Source of the DNA: Pantoea cypripedii | Lineage (GTDB): Bacteria; Pseudomonadota; Gammaproteobacteria; Enterobacterales; Enterobacteriaceae | Assembly (NCBI RefSeq): GCF_002095535.1 | Contig: NZ_MLJI01000001.1 | Span: 2,717,832 to 2,781,831, forward strand | Length of the DNA stretch: 64,000 bases | Direction of reading: 5' to 3' | Shown here: positions 1-7,828 of the stretch, in pieces | Layout: every line of letters begins with the position of its first letter | How positions within the stretch are numbered: position 1 is the first letter of the stretch | Made by a program: the position numbers and the translations under genes | Notes under the pieces: generated by a model | The model's input: the letters and a program-made list of their open reading frames with translations, nothing else | What the model was told of the DNA's origin: nothing | Databases searched by the model: none

Positions 1-983
1 ACATACGGATCGCTCATCAGTTTGAAGGCCAGCGCCGAGAAGGGCTCATCATCGTCGGCATGGCGTTCAGCGTGTTCACCGCGCTCATCCACCCCGGCGA
101 CCGGCGGTACATCCACTGGCGACGGCATCAGCTCGATCACCGCGTCCAGCATGCGTTGCACCCCTTTGTTTTTAAAGGCGCTGCCGCACAACATCGGCTG
201 GATCTCGTTCTGCAAAGTACGCTGACGCAGACCGGCAATCACCTGCTCCTCGCTCAGGTCTCCCTGCTCAAGATACGCATCCATCAGCGCTTCACTGGCT
301 TCCGCCGCAGCGGCGACCATGTTTTCGCGCCACTCCGCCGCCAGGGCCTGCAACTCATCCGGGATCGGGGCGTAACTGAAGGTCATCCCCTGAGTCGCGT
401 CATCCCAGGAAATGGCGCGCATTTTGATCAGATCCACCACGCCGGTAAAGTGTTCCTCGGCACCAATCGGGATCACAATCGGCACCGGATTGGCGTGCAG
501 GCGATCTTTCATCATCTGCACCACATGGAAGAAATCCGCACCCTGCCGGTCCATTTTGTTGACGAAGGCGATGCGTGGCACATGATATTTGTTGGCCTGA
601 CGCCAGACGGTTTCTGACTGCGGTTGCACGCCGCCAACGGCGTCATACACCATCACCGCCCCATCCAGCACGCGCATGGAACGTTCCACCTCGATAGTAA
701 AATCGACGTGTCCGGGGGTATCAATGATGTTGATACGGTGTGGCGCAAAGCTGCCATCCATACCCGGCCAGTAGCAGCTCACGGCAGCCGAGGTGATGGT
801 GATACCACGCTCCTGCTCCTGCGCCATCCAGTCGGTGGTTGCCGCGCCATCGTGCACTTCACCCAGCTTATGGCTCATCCCGGTGTAAAACAGGATGCGC
901 TCGGTGGTGGTGGTTTTACCGGCATCGATGTGCGCGGAAATGCCGATATTGCGATAACGTTCGATGGGTAGCGGTCGGGGCAT
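1..983 (-). CDS. Elongation factor G, second-copy type (5' part, runs off the left edge)
   Basis: This is a translational GTPase that would move tRNA and mRNA through the ribosome. About 327 codons are present and the frame stays open to base 1, so the C-terminal domains lie outside. Reading from ATG 983 gives the start [18 protein letters not shown], then the P-loop AHIDAGKTT, the switch-II motif DTPGHVDF and the G4 motif NKMD, all typical of EF-G. The switch I region (QERGITIT) is also intact. The normal fusA gene lies behind rpsL-rpsG. Here the upstream neighbour is a divergent ketopantoate reductase-like gene, so this is probably an additional EF-G copy. Whether it acts in elongation, recycling or drug tolerance cannot be told from the sequence. 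Family call is very sure; the second-copy status is inferred from context. Confidence 0.93.
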   Translation of the reverse strand, partial: MPRPLPIERYRNIGISAHIDAGKTTTTERILFYTGMSHKLGEVHDGAATTDWMAQEQERGITITSAAVSCYWPGMDGSFAPHRINIIDTPGHVDFTIEVERSMRVLDGAVMVYDAVGGVQPQSETVWRQANKYHVPRIAFVNKMDRQGADFFHVVQMMKDRLHANPVPIVIPIGAEEHFTGVVDLIKMRAISWDDATQGMTFSYAPIPDELQALAAEWRENMVAAAAEASEALMDAYLEQGDLSEEQVIAGLRQRTLQNEIQPMLCGSAFKNKGVQRMLDAVIELMPSPVDVPPVAGVDERGEHAERHADDDEPFSALAFKLMSDPY

Positions 984-1188
984 GATGCGTCCTTAGTCTG
1001 TTTGACGGAAAAAAGCGGGCACCAATTGCCCGCTGCTGCTAAATAGCTTAGACCCATTGTACGAATGAATACGAACAGTTTGAGCTGTTTTTCATCAACC
1101 GCAATGACATCAATACACATTTGACCACTGGCATCCCATGCCGCTGCGTTTTAAGGTAGGGGTCTCATTCTCAACGGGAAACACAACC

Positions 1189-2100
1189 ATGCGTATTCTG
1201 GTAGTCGGCGCCGGCGCAACCGGCGGGTATTTCGGTGCGCGTCTGGCGCAAGCAGGACGTGATGTGACTTTTCTGGTGCGCGAGCGCCGTTTTCAGCAGT
1301 TAAAAAGCGGCGGGCTGGTACTGAAAACCCCCACCAGCAGCGAGCCCCTGCAACCGCAGCTGGTGCAGACCGGTGCGCTGCACGGCACTTATGACCTGAT
1401 TATCCTGACGGTGAAAAGCTTTGGGCTGGCACAGGCGATTGAAGATATCGCCCCTGCGGTTGGCCCGGAGACGTTGATTATGCCGATCCTGAACGGCATG
1501 CGGCATATCGATACGCTGCGCAGCCGCTTTGGCGATAAGGTGATTGGCGGACTGTGCAAAATCAACGCGACTTTGGGTGAAAACGGCGAAGTGGTGCAGA
1601 TGACCCCGCTGCATATCCTGTTCTATGGCGCGCTGGATGGTCATAACGATGCACGGCTGCAACGGGTGAATGAGGCCCTGAGTGGTGCGCAATTCGACAG
1701 CGTTTTTGCCGATAACATCGGCAGCGAACTGTGGGAAAAGTGGCTGCTGCTCAGCACGCTCGGAGCCGTCTGCTGTATTGGCCGTGGCAATACCCAGCAG
1801 ATTCTCACCTCACAGGGCGGTGAAGCGTTATTGCGGGGAGTTTTCGGCGAAGTGCTGTCCGTCATCAGCGCAGAAGGCTATCAGGAGCGCCCGGCCGTGA
1901 CCGCGAAGATTTTTGAGACGCTGAATAACCCGGCGACGCCGATGACCTCATCGATGTATCGCGATCTGACCCAGGGCTATGACATCGAAGCGGATCAGAT
2001 CATCGGTGACCTGCTGGTGCGCGCCACGCGTAACGGCGTGGTAACGCCGCTGCTGAATGCGGTGTACGTCAATTTGCAGGTGTATTTGAAGAATCGTTAA
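1189..2100 (+). CDS. 2-dehydropantoate 2-reductase (ketopantoate reductase) family protein
   Basis: A 303-residue NADPH-dependent reductase of the PanE/ApbA family. PanE reduces ketopantoate to pantoate for coenzyme A synthesis. The N-terminus MRILVVGAGATGGYFG is a Rossmann dinucleotide motif (GxGxxG), with VKSFGLAQAIEDI and a proline/asparagine segment (MPILNGMRH) matching the family's central region. A helical C-terminal domain follows with SSMYRDLTQG, the family's substrate-binding stretch. I chose ATG 1189 because the Rossmann motif begins directly there; an in-frame extension to 1138 adds residues with no family match. It is divergent from the EF-G copy. The family has many paralogues of unknown substrate, so this may not be the housekeeping panE. 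Confidence 0.85.
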   Translation: MRILVVGAGATGGYFGARLAQAGRDVTFLVRERRFQQLKSGGLVLKTPTSSEPLQPQLVQTGALHGTYDLIILTVKSFGLAQAIEDIAPAVGPETLIMPILNGMRHIDTLRSRFGDKVIGGLCKINATLGENGEVVQMTPLHILFYGALDGHNDARLQRVNEALSGAQFDSVFADNIGSELWEKWLLLSTLGAVCCIGRGNTQQILTSQGGEALLRGVFGEVLSVISAEGYQERPAVTAKIFETLNNPATPMTSSMYRDLTQGYDIEADQIIGDLLVRATRNGVVTPLLNAVYVNLQVYLKNR

Positions 2101-2107
2101 TACTGCA

Positions 2108-2139
2108 CCGTCACGGCGCGATTGATCGTGCCGTGACGG
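2108..2139. terminator. Long hairpin between convergent genes
   Basis: CCGTCACGGCGCGAt pairs with the complementary arm across a 4-base loop, giving a stem of about 14 pairs with one G-T pair. It begins 7 bases after the reductase stop and ends 5 bases before the ydcF stop codon on the other strand. There is no clear T-run, so termination on either strand is likely but not certain. Confidence 0.6.
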
Positions 2140-2144
2140 CAACA

Positions 2145-2918
2145 TTAACCCGCTACGCGTGATTGTACGCCCGGCAGACGCATCAGCCGCTGCCATCCAG
2201 CTTCTACCGCTTCCGGCACCTCAACATGACCAAAAAATCCTTTGCCACGCGGCCCATACCCATTTTCATCGTCACGCAGCCGTTGCACTTCCCCCATCAG
2301 CAACGACAGGAAGCGTTCCATTGACCACAATCCCTGCGGCGGTGCGCCGGTGATACGCAACATGCCGGAATCAACAATCACCTGCGGGGTAAACACCGGC
2401 CAGCTGATAAATTCCGGGGCATCCGCGCGATCGCGCCATTGCCAGCGAAAGGTTTCCCAGGTACGACGTTGCATCAGGGGATCCTGCACCAGAATCACCC
2501 GCTGCGGCTGCCATTGCTCGGTATCCAGCAATTGCTGACTGAACGCCGCATTTTCTCCGCAGTTACGTGATTTCTCTTCCAGCAGCAGCAGATCGTCCGG
2601 CAATGCCGCAAAGACGCGCGCAATGTCACCCAGCATGGCGGCCTCGCTTTTGCCCTGGGTATCAATCTGCCGATACAGCGGATGCGCGGCCATCATCTGT
2701 GCCAGTAACGGCGTGGAATGACCGATTCCGCCGCTGATTAATAATGGCAGCTGGTATTTCTTTGCCAGCGCCACCACACCTTCAATATTCGGCAGCACCG
2801 CATGCCCGGCCAGAATGGCCAAGTCAGCCTCCAGCGTGCCCTGATGCGGCATATGATCCAGCGCCAGCCACTGCGCCAGCGTGTTGATATCGTGAATGTG
2901 TTCCTTATTGAGTTGCAT
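2145..2918 (-). CDS. ydcF: YdcF-like DUF218 protein
   Basis: A 257-residue protein closely resembling E. coli YdcF (266 residues). Shared stretches include [25 protein letters not shown], the SRNCGENA segment, [10 protein letters not shown], and the C-terminal [16 protein letters not shown]. The DUF218 family includes SanA and ElyC. YdcF has been reported to bind S-adenosylmethionine, and its role in the cell is unsettled. No signal peptide is visible, so it is probably cytoplasmic. It is divergent from the LacI-type regulator, with about 100 bases between the starts, so it is a possible target of that regulator (inference only). Confidence 0.88.
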   Translation of the reverse strand: MQLNKEHIHDINTLAQWLALDHMPHQGTLEADLAILAGHAVLPNIEGVVALAKKYQLPLLISGGIGHSTPLLAQMMAAHPLYRQIDTQGKSEAAMLGDIARVFAALPDDLLLLEEKSRNCGENAAFSQQLLDTEQWQPQRVILVQDPLMQRRTWETFRWQWRDRADAPEFISWPVFTPQVIVDSGMLRITGAPPQGLWSMERFLSLLMGEVQRLRDDENGYGPRGKGFFGHVEVPEAVEAGWQRLMRLPGVQSRVAG

Positions 2919-3017
2919 GCTGTTCTCCTCAGGTTATCTCTCGCAGTGTACGCCTTAAGACCACGCCGACAGGGAAAAATTTGCTACACTCGCCGCTATC
3001 ATCTTCAGGAGAGTTCA

Positions 3018-4076
3018 ATGACTTCGCGCTCCGTAACCCTCGATGACGTCGCTCAACTGGCGGGGGTTTCCTACCAAACCGTTTCCCGCGTGCTTAACCG
3101 TTCCGTACAGGTCTCCGCGCGTACCCGCGCCAAAGTTGAAGCCGCGATGCAGCAACTCAACTATGTGCCGAACCGCGTGGCACAACAACTGGCCGGTAAA
3201 GCCACTCGCACGCTGGGACTGGCAACCAGTGATCTGGCTCTGATGGCACCGGCGCAGATCGCCTCCGCCATCCAGCAACGTGCCGCAGCACTTGGCTACC
3301 ATCTGGTGATTGCCATGGCTTCAGGCAGCGCTCAGGACACGGTCAATGAACTGCTGGCGCAGCGGGTTGATGCGCTGCTGATCAATCTGCCGCTGGACGC
3401 CAGCGCGGCAGAACAGATTCAGCAGCAATGTGGTGATAAACCGGTCCTGTTTCTTGATGTTGAGCGTAGTGCCAGGGTCATGCAATGTCAGTATCGCAGT
3501 GAATCTGGCGCACGCCAGGCAGTGGATCATCTGGTGGCGCTCGGCCACCGCCAGATTGGGGTGCTGAACGGTCCGGCAAGTTCAGCCTCTGCGCGCGCAC
3601 GCTTTCAGGCGTGGCAGCAGGCGCTGGCAGCACATCAACTTAAAGCCTGTTGCGTGCTGGAAGGCGACTGGAGCGCGGCGTCAGGTTATCAGGCATTGCT
3701 CAGTCAGTTACCGCACCATCTGCCGCAGGCACTGCTGGTGGCGAACGATCAGATGGCGCTCGGGGCGATGCGCGCGCTGCATCAGCATGGCGTGCAGATT
3801 CCCGCTGAGATAGCCGTGATTGGTTATGATGACACGGTGGAAAGCGCCTGGTACCAGCCCCCGCTGACTACGGTACGACAGGATTTGCAGCAGCTCGGTG
3901 CAATCAGTGTGGATCGGCTGCTGGCGCGCCTGGACGGCGCGAGCCACGACGAGCAGCCACTGGAAACCACGTTGGTGGTGCGGGAAACCACGGCAGCGCC
4001 GCAACAGGAAAAGTCAGATATCGCCGAGGTGGCGCAACAGTTGCAGGTGCTGGCAAGACGGCTGCTGCGCGAATAG
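3018..4076 (+). CDS. LacI-type transcriptional repressor, close to E. coli LacI
   Basis: A 352-residue LacI/GalR family repressor. The N-terminal helix-turn-helix (about residues 5-25) contains VSYQTVSRV, the recognition helix found in E. coli LacI. A hinge region (NRVAQQLAGK) and periplasmic-binding-protein-like core follow. Residues that contact galactoside inducer in LacI appear conserved: Arg in SASARARF, Trp in EGDWSA, Asn in VANDQMALGAM, Asp in GYDDT and Gln in VRQDL. The C-terminal VAQQLQVLARRLL resembles the LacI tetramerisation helix. ATG 3018 has an AGGAGA ribosome-binding site at 3007. No lacZ or lacY is near; the neighbours are ydcF (divergent) and tmaR (convergent). The effector is probably a beta-galactoside, but the target genes are not visible here. 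Confidence 0.88.
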   Translation: MTSRSVTLDDVAQLAGVSYQTVSRVLNRSVQVSARTRAKVEAAMQQLNYVPNRVAQQLAGKATRTLGLATSDLALMAPAQIASAIQQRAAALGYHLVIAMASGSAQDTVNELLAQRVDALLINLPLDASAAEQIQQQCGDKPVLFLDVERSARVMQCQYRSESGARQAVDHLVALGHRQIGVLNGPASSASARARFQAWQQALAAHQLKACCVLEGDWSAASGYQALLSQLPHHLPQALLVANDQMALGAMRALHQHGVQIPAEIAVIGYDDTVESAWYQPPLTTVRQDLQQLGAISVDRLLARLDGASHDEQPLETTLVVRETTAAPQQEKSDIAEVAQQLQVLARRLLRE

Positions 4077-4092
4077 TCGCGACGGAAAAACA

Positions 4093-4116
4093 TTCAGGGG
4101 CCTTTCGGCCCCTGAA
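4093..4116 (-). terminator. Intrinsic terminator of tmaR
   Basis: A 10-pair stem, TTCAGGGGCC / GGCCCCTGAA with a TTTC loop, sits just past the tmaR stop codon. On the minus strand it is followed by TGTTTTT. It also lies 17 bases after the LacI-type gene stop and may serve both convergent genes. Confidence 0.85.
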
Positions 4117-4119
4117 TAC

Positions 4120-4440
4120 TTATTGCGGCTTGGGTTCGCCCATCGCCTTGAGCTTTTTCGACAGCTCACGGCGTTCTTTGGAGAGATCCGCGTTTTTAAT
4201 GATGTACTCGTCCACGCGGTCTTCATAGTCCACGCGCATGCTGGCGATAATTTCCTGAATCGCCTCAACGCTCATGCCCGGTTTGATGTATTCGCTCAGG
4301 TTATCCAGCAGCAACACACGTTTCTGGTTATCACGGATTTTCTTCTCGTTGTCCGTAATTTCGCGCTGTAGTTTGTTTTTACGACGAAACATACGCACAA
4401 ACTCCAGAACGTCCTGAAATGATTGCTTGGCATTTTCCAT
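4120..4440 (-). CDS. tmaR: TmaR (YeeX), PTS system polar localisation protein
   Basis: A 106-residue soluble, highly charged, mostly helical protein of the UPF0265 family. It is nearly the same as E. coli TmaR/YeeX across [30 protein letters not shown] and [12 protein letters not shown]. In E. coli TmaR clusters at the cell pole and holds the PTS component Enzyme I there, limiting sugar uptake. The start at ATG 4440 has an AAAGGTG ribosome-binding site; an upstream in-frame extension encodes unrelated sequence. The neighbour yeeA upstream on the same strand is as in E. coli, but an ERIC repeat now lies between the two. Confidence 0.95.
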   Translation of the reverse strand: MENAKQSFQDVLEFVRMFRRKNKLQREITDNEKKIRDNQKRVLLLDNLSEYIKPGMSVEAIQEIIASMRVDYEDRVDEYIIKNADLSKERRELSKKLKAMGEPKPQ

Positions 4441-4485
4441 GTTGGCACCTTTCTTTAGGCCTGCCTGAGCAGGCGGAATAGTCAT

Positions 4486-4610
4486 ATACCCTAAATACTT
4501 CGAGGTGCAGGAAGGCGGCAAGAGAATGAAGCCCCAGGAGCTTACTGAAGTAAGTGACTGGGGTGAATGAGCGCAGCCAACGCACCTGCAACTTGAAGTA
4601 TGACGGGTAT
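4486..4610. repeat. ERIC element (enterobacterial repetitive intergenic consensus)
   Basis: A 125-base imperfect palindrome with ATACCC / GGGTAT ends. Its core reads CCCAGGAGCTTAC...AAGTAAGTGACTGGGG, which matches the ERIC consensus used for ERIC-PCR primers. It lies between yeeA (upstream on the minus strand) and tmaR, so it would be transcribed with any yeeA-tmaR readthrough and would fold into a long stem-loop. Confidence 0.93.
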
Positions 4611-4722
4611 CTTCAGCTTAGCGGCTTGCCAGCCTCGTAAGCAATTTTCACAGCTAAAATCGGACAGGGACTTATCTTAGCGCAAAGAAAGGGCGATTCA
4701 CATTAAGTCATTGCCGCGAAAA

Positions 4723-5781
4723 CTATTTACGTAACGCCAGACGTACCAGATCGGTCATTCGCTCCAGCTGGCGCGCCTGTTCAAGGCTCAGCCAGACATA
4801 GCCATAAATCGAGGTGGTCTCCAGCTGCTTGCTGCCATTAGCAATCAGTTGCTCCAGTTCCTGCATGATGTTGCCCAGTTCATGGCTGTTGGCCGTGACC
4901 TGTTCCGTCTCCCCTTTAACCATCAGCACCGCCAGTGCCTTCAGGGTGTTTTCCGTCATCTGCTGAGTGCGGCGTAACGCGGGTGCATTCAGTAACAGAT
5001 AATGGCTTTCGCGTGACGCCCACCACGCATCAATTTGCATCTGCATGGTGTTAACCATATTACGGTTTATGGTCTGAATCGCTTCAAACACCGATTTTGG
5101 AATGCGGGTCTCTTTGCTGGCGGGTTCCAGTAGCGCGCGCATTTTGATCACGCTGGTGAGCAGTTTTTGAAACGGTTTATTCAGCCGGGGTTTATCCACC
5201 AGGTTGGCAGAGAAACCGGTGTGATGAATTTTCGTCATATTGATAAAGGCATCGGAGAGCTGGATACGCCAGTGAATGTAGGCACGCTGCGCCCAGATGG
5301 CGGTGAACATCAGTGCCATCAGCGAGCCCAGAATCACATCCCCGCCGCGCCACATCGCCACGGTGAAGTCCCCGGCCGGTGCGCCAACCACCACACTCAG
5401 GGTGATGCCTATCAGCAGTGCCATATACGGATGTTTGCCAAGGGTAAGATAACCGCACACCACCATCACCGCAAAACACCAGACCAGCATCACCGGCAGT
5501 GAGATCAGTTCCAGCTTCAGGGCGATCAGCCCCGAGACCGCACCCGCAAAGGTGCCAATGATACGCTGGACCACACGAGGAAAGACATTTCCCCAGGTCG
5601 AGATCGGCCCCATCACGACCACCAGCGTAATCAGTGGCCAGGTTCCTTCCGGGATCTCAGTCAGACGGACAAACAAAAAGCTCAGGACAAAAGCGATGGC
5701 GATACGCACGCCATGCACGGCGCGATAATGACGGTAGAGCCAGAACTCAATGGATGAAATAGGCTTATCAGCGCGTAACAT
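4723..5781 (-). CDS. yeeA: FUSC-family inner membrane protein YeeA
   Basis: A 352-residue membrane protein. The N-terminal half (about residues 20-165) has several hydrophobic segments (VRIAIAFVLSFLFVRL, WPLITLVVVMGPIS, VMLVWCFAVMVVCGYL, MALLIGITLSVVVG). The C-terminal half is a soluble helical domain. This is the FUSC/aromatic acid exporter-like architecture of E. coli YeeA (352 residues), whose substrate is unknown. It starts at ATG 5781 and is in the conserved order yeeA-tmaR. It is divided from sbmC by about 170 bases, so it probably has its own promoter. Confidence 0.9.
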   Translation of the reverse strand: MLRADKPISSIEFWLYRHYRAVHGVRIAIAFVLSFLFVRLTEIPEGTWPLITLVVVMGPISTWGNVFPRVVQRIIGTFAGAVSGLIALKLELISLPVMLVWCFAVMVVCGYLTLGKHPYMALLIGITLSVVVGAPAGDFTVAMWRGGDVILGSLMALMFTAIWAQRAYIHWRIQLSDAFINMTKIHHTGFSANLVDKPRLNKPFQKLLTSVIKMRALLEPASKETRIPKSVFEAIQTINRNMVNTMQMQIDAWWASRESHYLLLNAPALRRTQQMTENTLKALAVLMVKGETEQVTANSHELGNIMQELEQLIANGSKQLETTSIYGYVWLSLEQARQLERMTDLVRLALRK

Positions 5782-5951
5782 GATGGTCCGGGAACGGGAA
5801 AATTTTGCGCGCTATGTTACCCTGGCAAAACAGGATCGCTTAAGCCCTGACGCGCATTTTTACTGACTTTTTGACGACTGCTTACAAAAACCAACATGCG
5901 CGCTACATCCATTTTTCCCAATCGAAACATAGATGTAACGCCATGATCTTT

Positions 5952-6413
5952 TTAGCGTGGCCGCACCGGGATATACATGTTCAGCAACCAGTTGCCGCTT
6001 TGCGAACCGTCAGAAAGATAATGCTCATAACAGGGCCGTTCATCGATTTGCCAGTCGCTGCGTTGCTGCAACAGCGCGAACAACTCATTCCAGGCAGCGA
6101 AGAAGTCGTTATTGGTCACTTCCCGGCAGGTATGGAAGTAATAACCACCCGCCAGCGTACCGTGTTGAATATTGTCCCCCGCCGCGAGGGCAAAATCCGC
6201 AGGAACCGTCAGCACGGTTTCCACTGCTAACTCCTCAGGCGGTAACTGCTGGGGATTGCCATAGTAAATGGCCATCCACTCCCCGGAGAAACCATGACGC
6301 GCCGCCCACACCTTCAGCTGTCCAAAACCCTGCGGCACGGTTTCCTGCCAGGGTCCCTTCAGGCGGTAACCGACCCAGCTTTGCGCCGGACGATCAACGA
6401 CAGATGTTTTCAT
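5952..6413 (-). CDS. sbmC: DNA gyrase inhibitor SbmC (GyrI-like)
   Basis: A 153-residue protein of the GyrI/SbmC family, with the typical VGYRLKGPW start region, WMAIYYGNPQ and the C-terminal DWQIDERPCYEHYL. SbmC/GyrI binds and inhibits DNA gyrase and protects E. coli against microcin B17 and other gyrase poisons. In E. coli the gene is induced by the SOS response, but I see no LexA-type CTGT-N8-ACAG box between dacD and this start. Its ribosome-binding site GAGGTG (6418-6423 complement) touches the end of a 12-pair hairpin. dacD lies immediately upstream on the same strand. Confidence 0.93.
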   Translation of the reverse strand: MKTSVVDRPAQSWVGYRLKGPWQETVPQGFGQLKVWAARHGFSGEWMAIYYGNPQQLPPEELAVETVLTVPADFALAAGDNIQHGTLAGGYYFHTCREVTNNDFFAAWNELFALLQQRSDWQIDERPCYEHYLSDGSQSGNWLLNMYIPVRPR

Positions 6414-6421
6414 GATTCACC

Positions 6422-6453
6422 TCGGTATCAGCAAATGGGGATGCTGATACCGA
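6422..6453 (-). terminator. 12-pair hairpin between dacD and sbmC
   Basis: TCGGTATCAGCA and TGCTGATACCGA form a perfect 12-pair stem with an 8-base loop. It starts 13 bases after the dacD stop and ends inside the sbmC ribosome-binding site. There is no T-run, so it may be a weak terminator, an RNA-stability stem or a translation control element for sbmC. Confidence 0.6.
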
Positions 6454-6466
6454 AGTTAGACCATGC

Positions 6467-7636
6467 TTACAGTTTTTGCTTCAGGTAATCTTCAATACGC
6501 GTCACGATCCCGGCTTTATTTACCGCCGTCAGCGCATAGAGCGGATAGCTCGCCAGCTGCTTATCCTTGTCCATCACCTGAATCTCACCCACCTGCTCGT
6601 TGGCCTTTAATGGCGCTTCCAGATCTTTGCGGTCGATAACGTATTTCGCTTTCACGTTCTGCACTTCGCCACGTGGCAGCGACAGATAGATATCCTGGGT
6701 GGTGCCGACATCCACCTGATGCGGATTACCGTACCAGACGTTTTCGGTGCCAATCTTCTTACCGGCATGGAACAATTGTACGGTGTCGAAGTTGTTCTGA
6801 CCCCAGATCAGCAGCTTACGCGCCTGATCCTCACGTCCTTTCGAGCTTTTACCCCCCATAATCACCGCAATCAGACGATGCTGACCGATGATATTTGAGG
6901 CGATAATGTTAAAGCCGGCGGTTTCGGTATGACCGGTTTTCAGGCCGTCAACGTGCAGGTTGTTATCCCACAGCAGCCCGTTACGGTTGTTCTGGGTGAT
7001 GCCGTTCCAGGTGAGGGTTTTCTCACTGTACATGGCATAGAAATCAGGTTCACCACTGATGATAGCGCGGGATAACACTGCCAGATCGCGGGCGGTGGTG
7101 TGCTGACCTGGCGCATCCAGACCGTGCACGGTTTCAAAGTGGGTATGCGTCAGACCCAGTTTCTGTACATAGCTGTTCATCATGGTGACGAAGTTTTGCT
7201 GGCTACCCGCAACATAATCGGCCAGTGCCACACAGGCATCGTTGCCTGAATCGATGATCACCCCACGGCTCAGATCGCGCACCGTCACTTTATCACCAGG
7301 CTTGAGGAACATCAGCGAGGAACCTTTAAACACCGGATTACCGGCAGCCCAGGCATCTTTGCCAACGGTAACCACATCGTCGCGCGTGATTTTGTGCTGA
7401 TCGATAGCCCGATCCACCACGTAGCCGGTCATCAGTTTGGTGAGACTGGCCGGGTTGCGCTCCTCATCGGGATTCCCGGATGTGAGAATCTGCCCGGTGG
7501 TCGCGTCCATCAGGACCCAGGAAGCCGCATCAATCGACGGAGGCGTCAGGGGGAATGGCATGCTGTCGTCAGCCTGCGCCAGCGATGCCCAAAAAATCAT
7601 TCCAGATACAGTTACCAGCAGACGCCTTTTCAACAC
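6467..7636 (-). CDS. dacD: D-alanyl-D-alanine carboxypeptidase DacD (PBP6b)
   Basis: A 389-residue low-molecular-weight penicillin-binding protein that trims the terminal D-alanine from peptidoglycan pentapeptides. A Sec signal peptide is seen (MLKRRLLVTVSGMIFWASLAQA). The three active-site motifs are present: SLTK with catalytic Ser64 and Lys67, SGN in IDSGNDACVAL, and KTG in DGLKTGHT. The C-terminal region (about residues 280-389) is the PBP5-type beta domain ending in a probable amphipathic membrane anchor (IVTRIEDYLKQKL). Order dacD-sbmC with divergent sbcB matches E. coli. Confidence 0.94.
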   Translation of the reverse strand: MLKRRLLVTVSGMIFWASLAQADDSMPFPLTPPSIDAASWVLMDATTGQILTSGNPDEERNPASLTKLMTGYVVDRAIDQHKITRDDVVTVGKDAWAAGNPVFKGSSLMFLKPGDKVTVRDLSRGVIIDSGNDACVALADYVAGSQQNFVTMMNSYVQKLGLTHTHFETVHGLDAPGQHTTARDLAVLSRAIISGEPDFYAMYSEKTLTWNGITQNNRNGLLWDNNLHVDGLKTGHTETAGFNIIASNIIGQHRLIAVIMGGKSSKGREDQARKLLIWGQNNFDTVQLFHAGKKIGTENVWYGNPHQVDVGTTQDIYLSLPRGEVQNVKAKYVIDRKDLEAPLKANEQVGEIQVMDKDKQLASYPLYALTAVNKAGIVTRIEDYLKQKL

Positions 7637-7828
7637 TTCTTCCTCAAAAAATGAATTTACCGCCGCACTTTGTACGGCAAATGCCTTTAAGAGGTTTGAA
7701 TAAATTGAAAAAAAGTATGAACTGAGGACAAATTCTGCGCGCGGACGCGCAGAGCTGTGGAGGGAGGTTGTACTGTGCCAGCCGGACGACTATTCTGTGC
7801 GTTGATTTTACATTGCCAGGATAACGCC

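Noticed and set aside
60..971. Two consecutive plus-strand open frames at the left edge
   Set aside because: They are antisense to EF-G, whose GTPase motifs are unmistakable on the minus strand.
6414..6470. LexA/SOS box expected before sbmC
   Set aside because: No CTGT-N8-ACAG sequence in the gap between dacD and sbmC.
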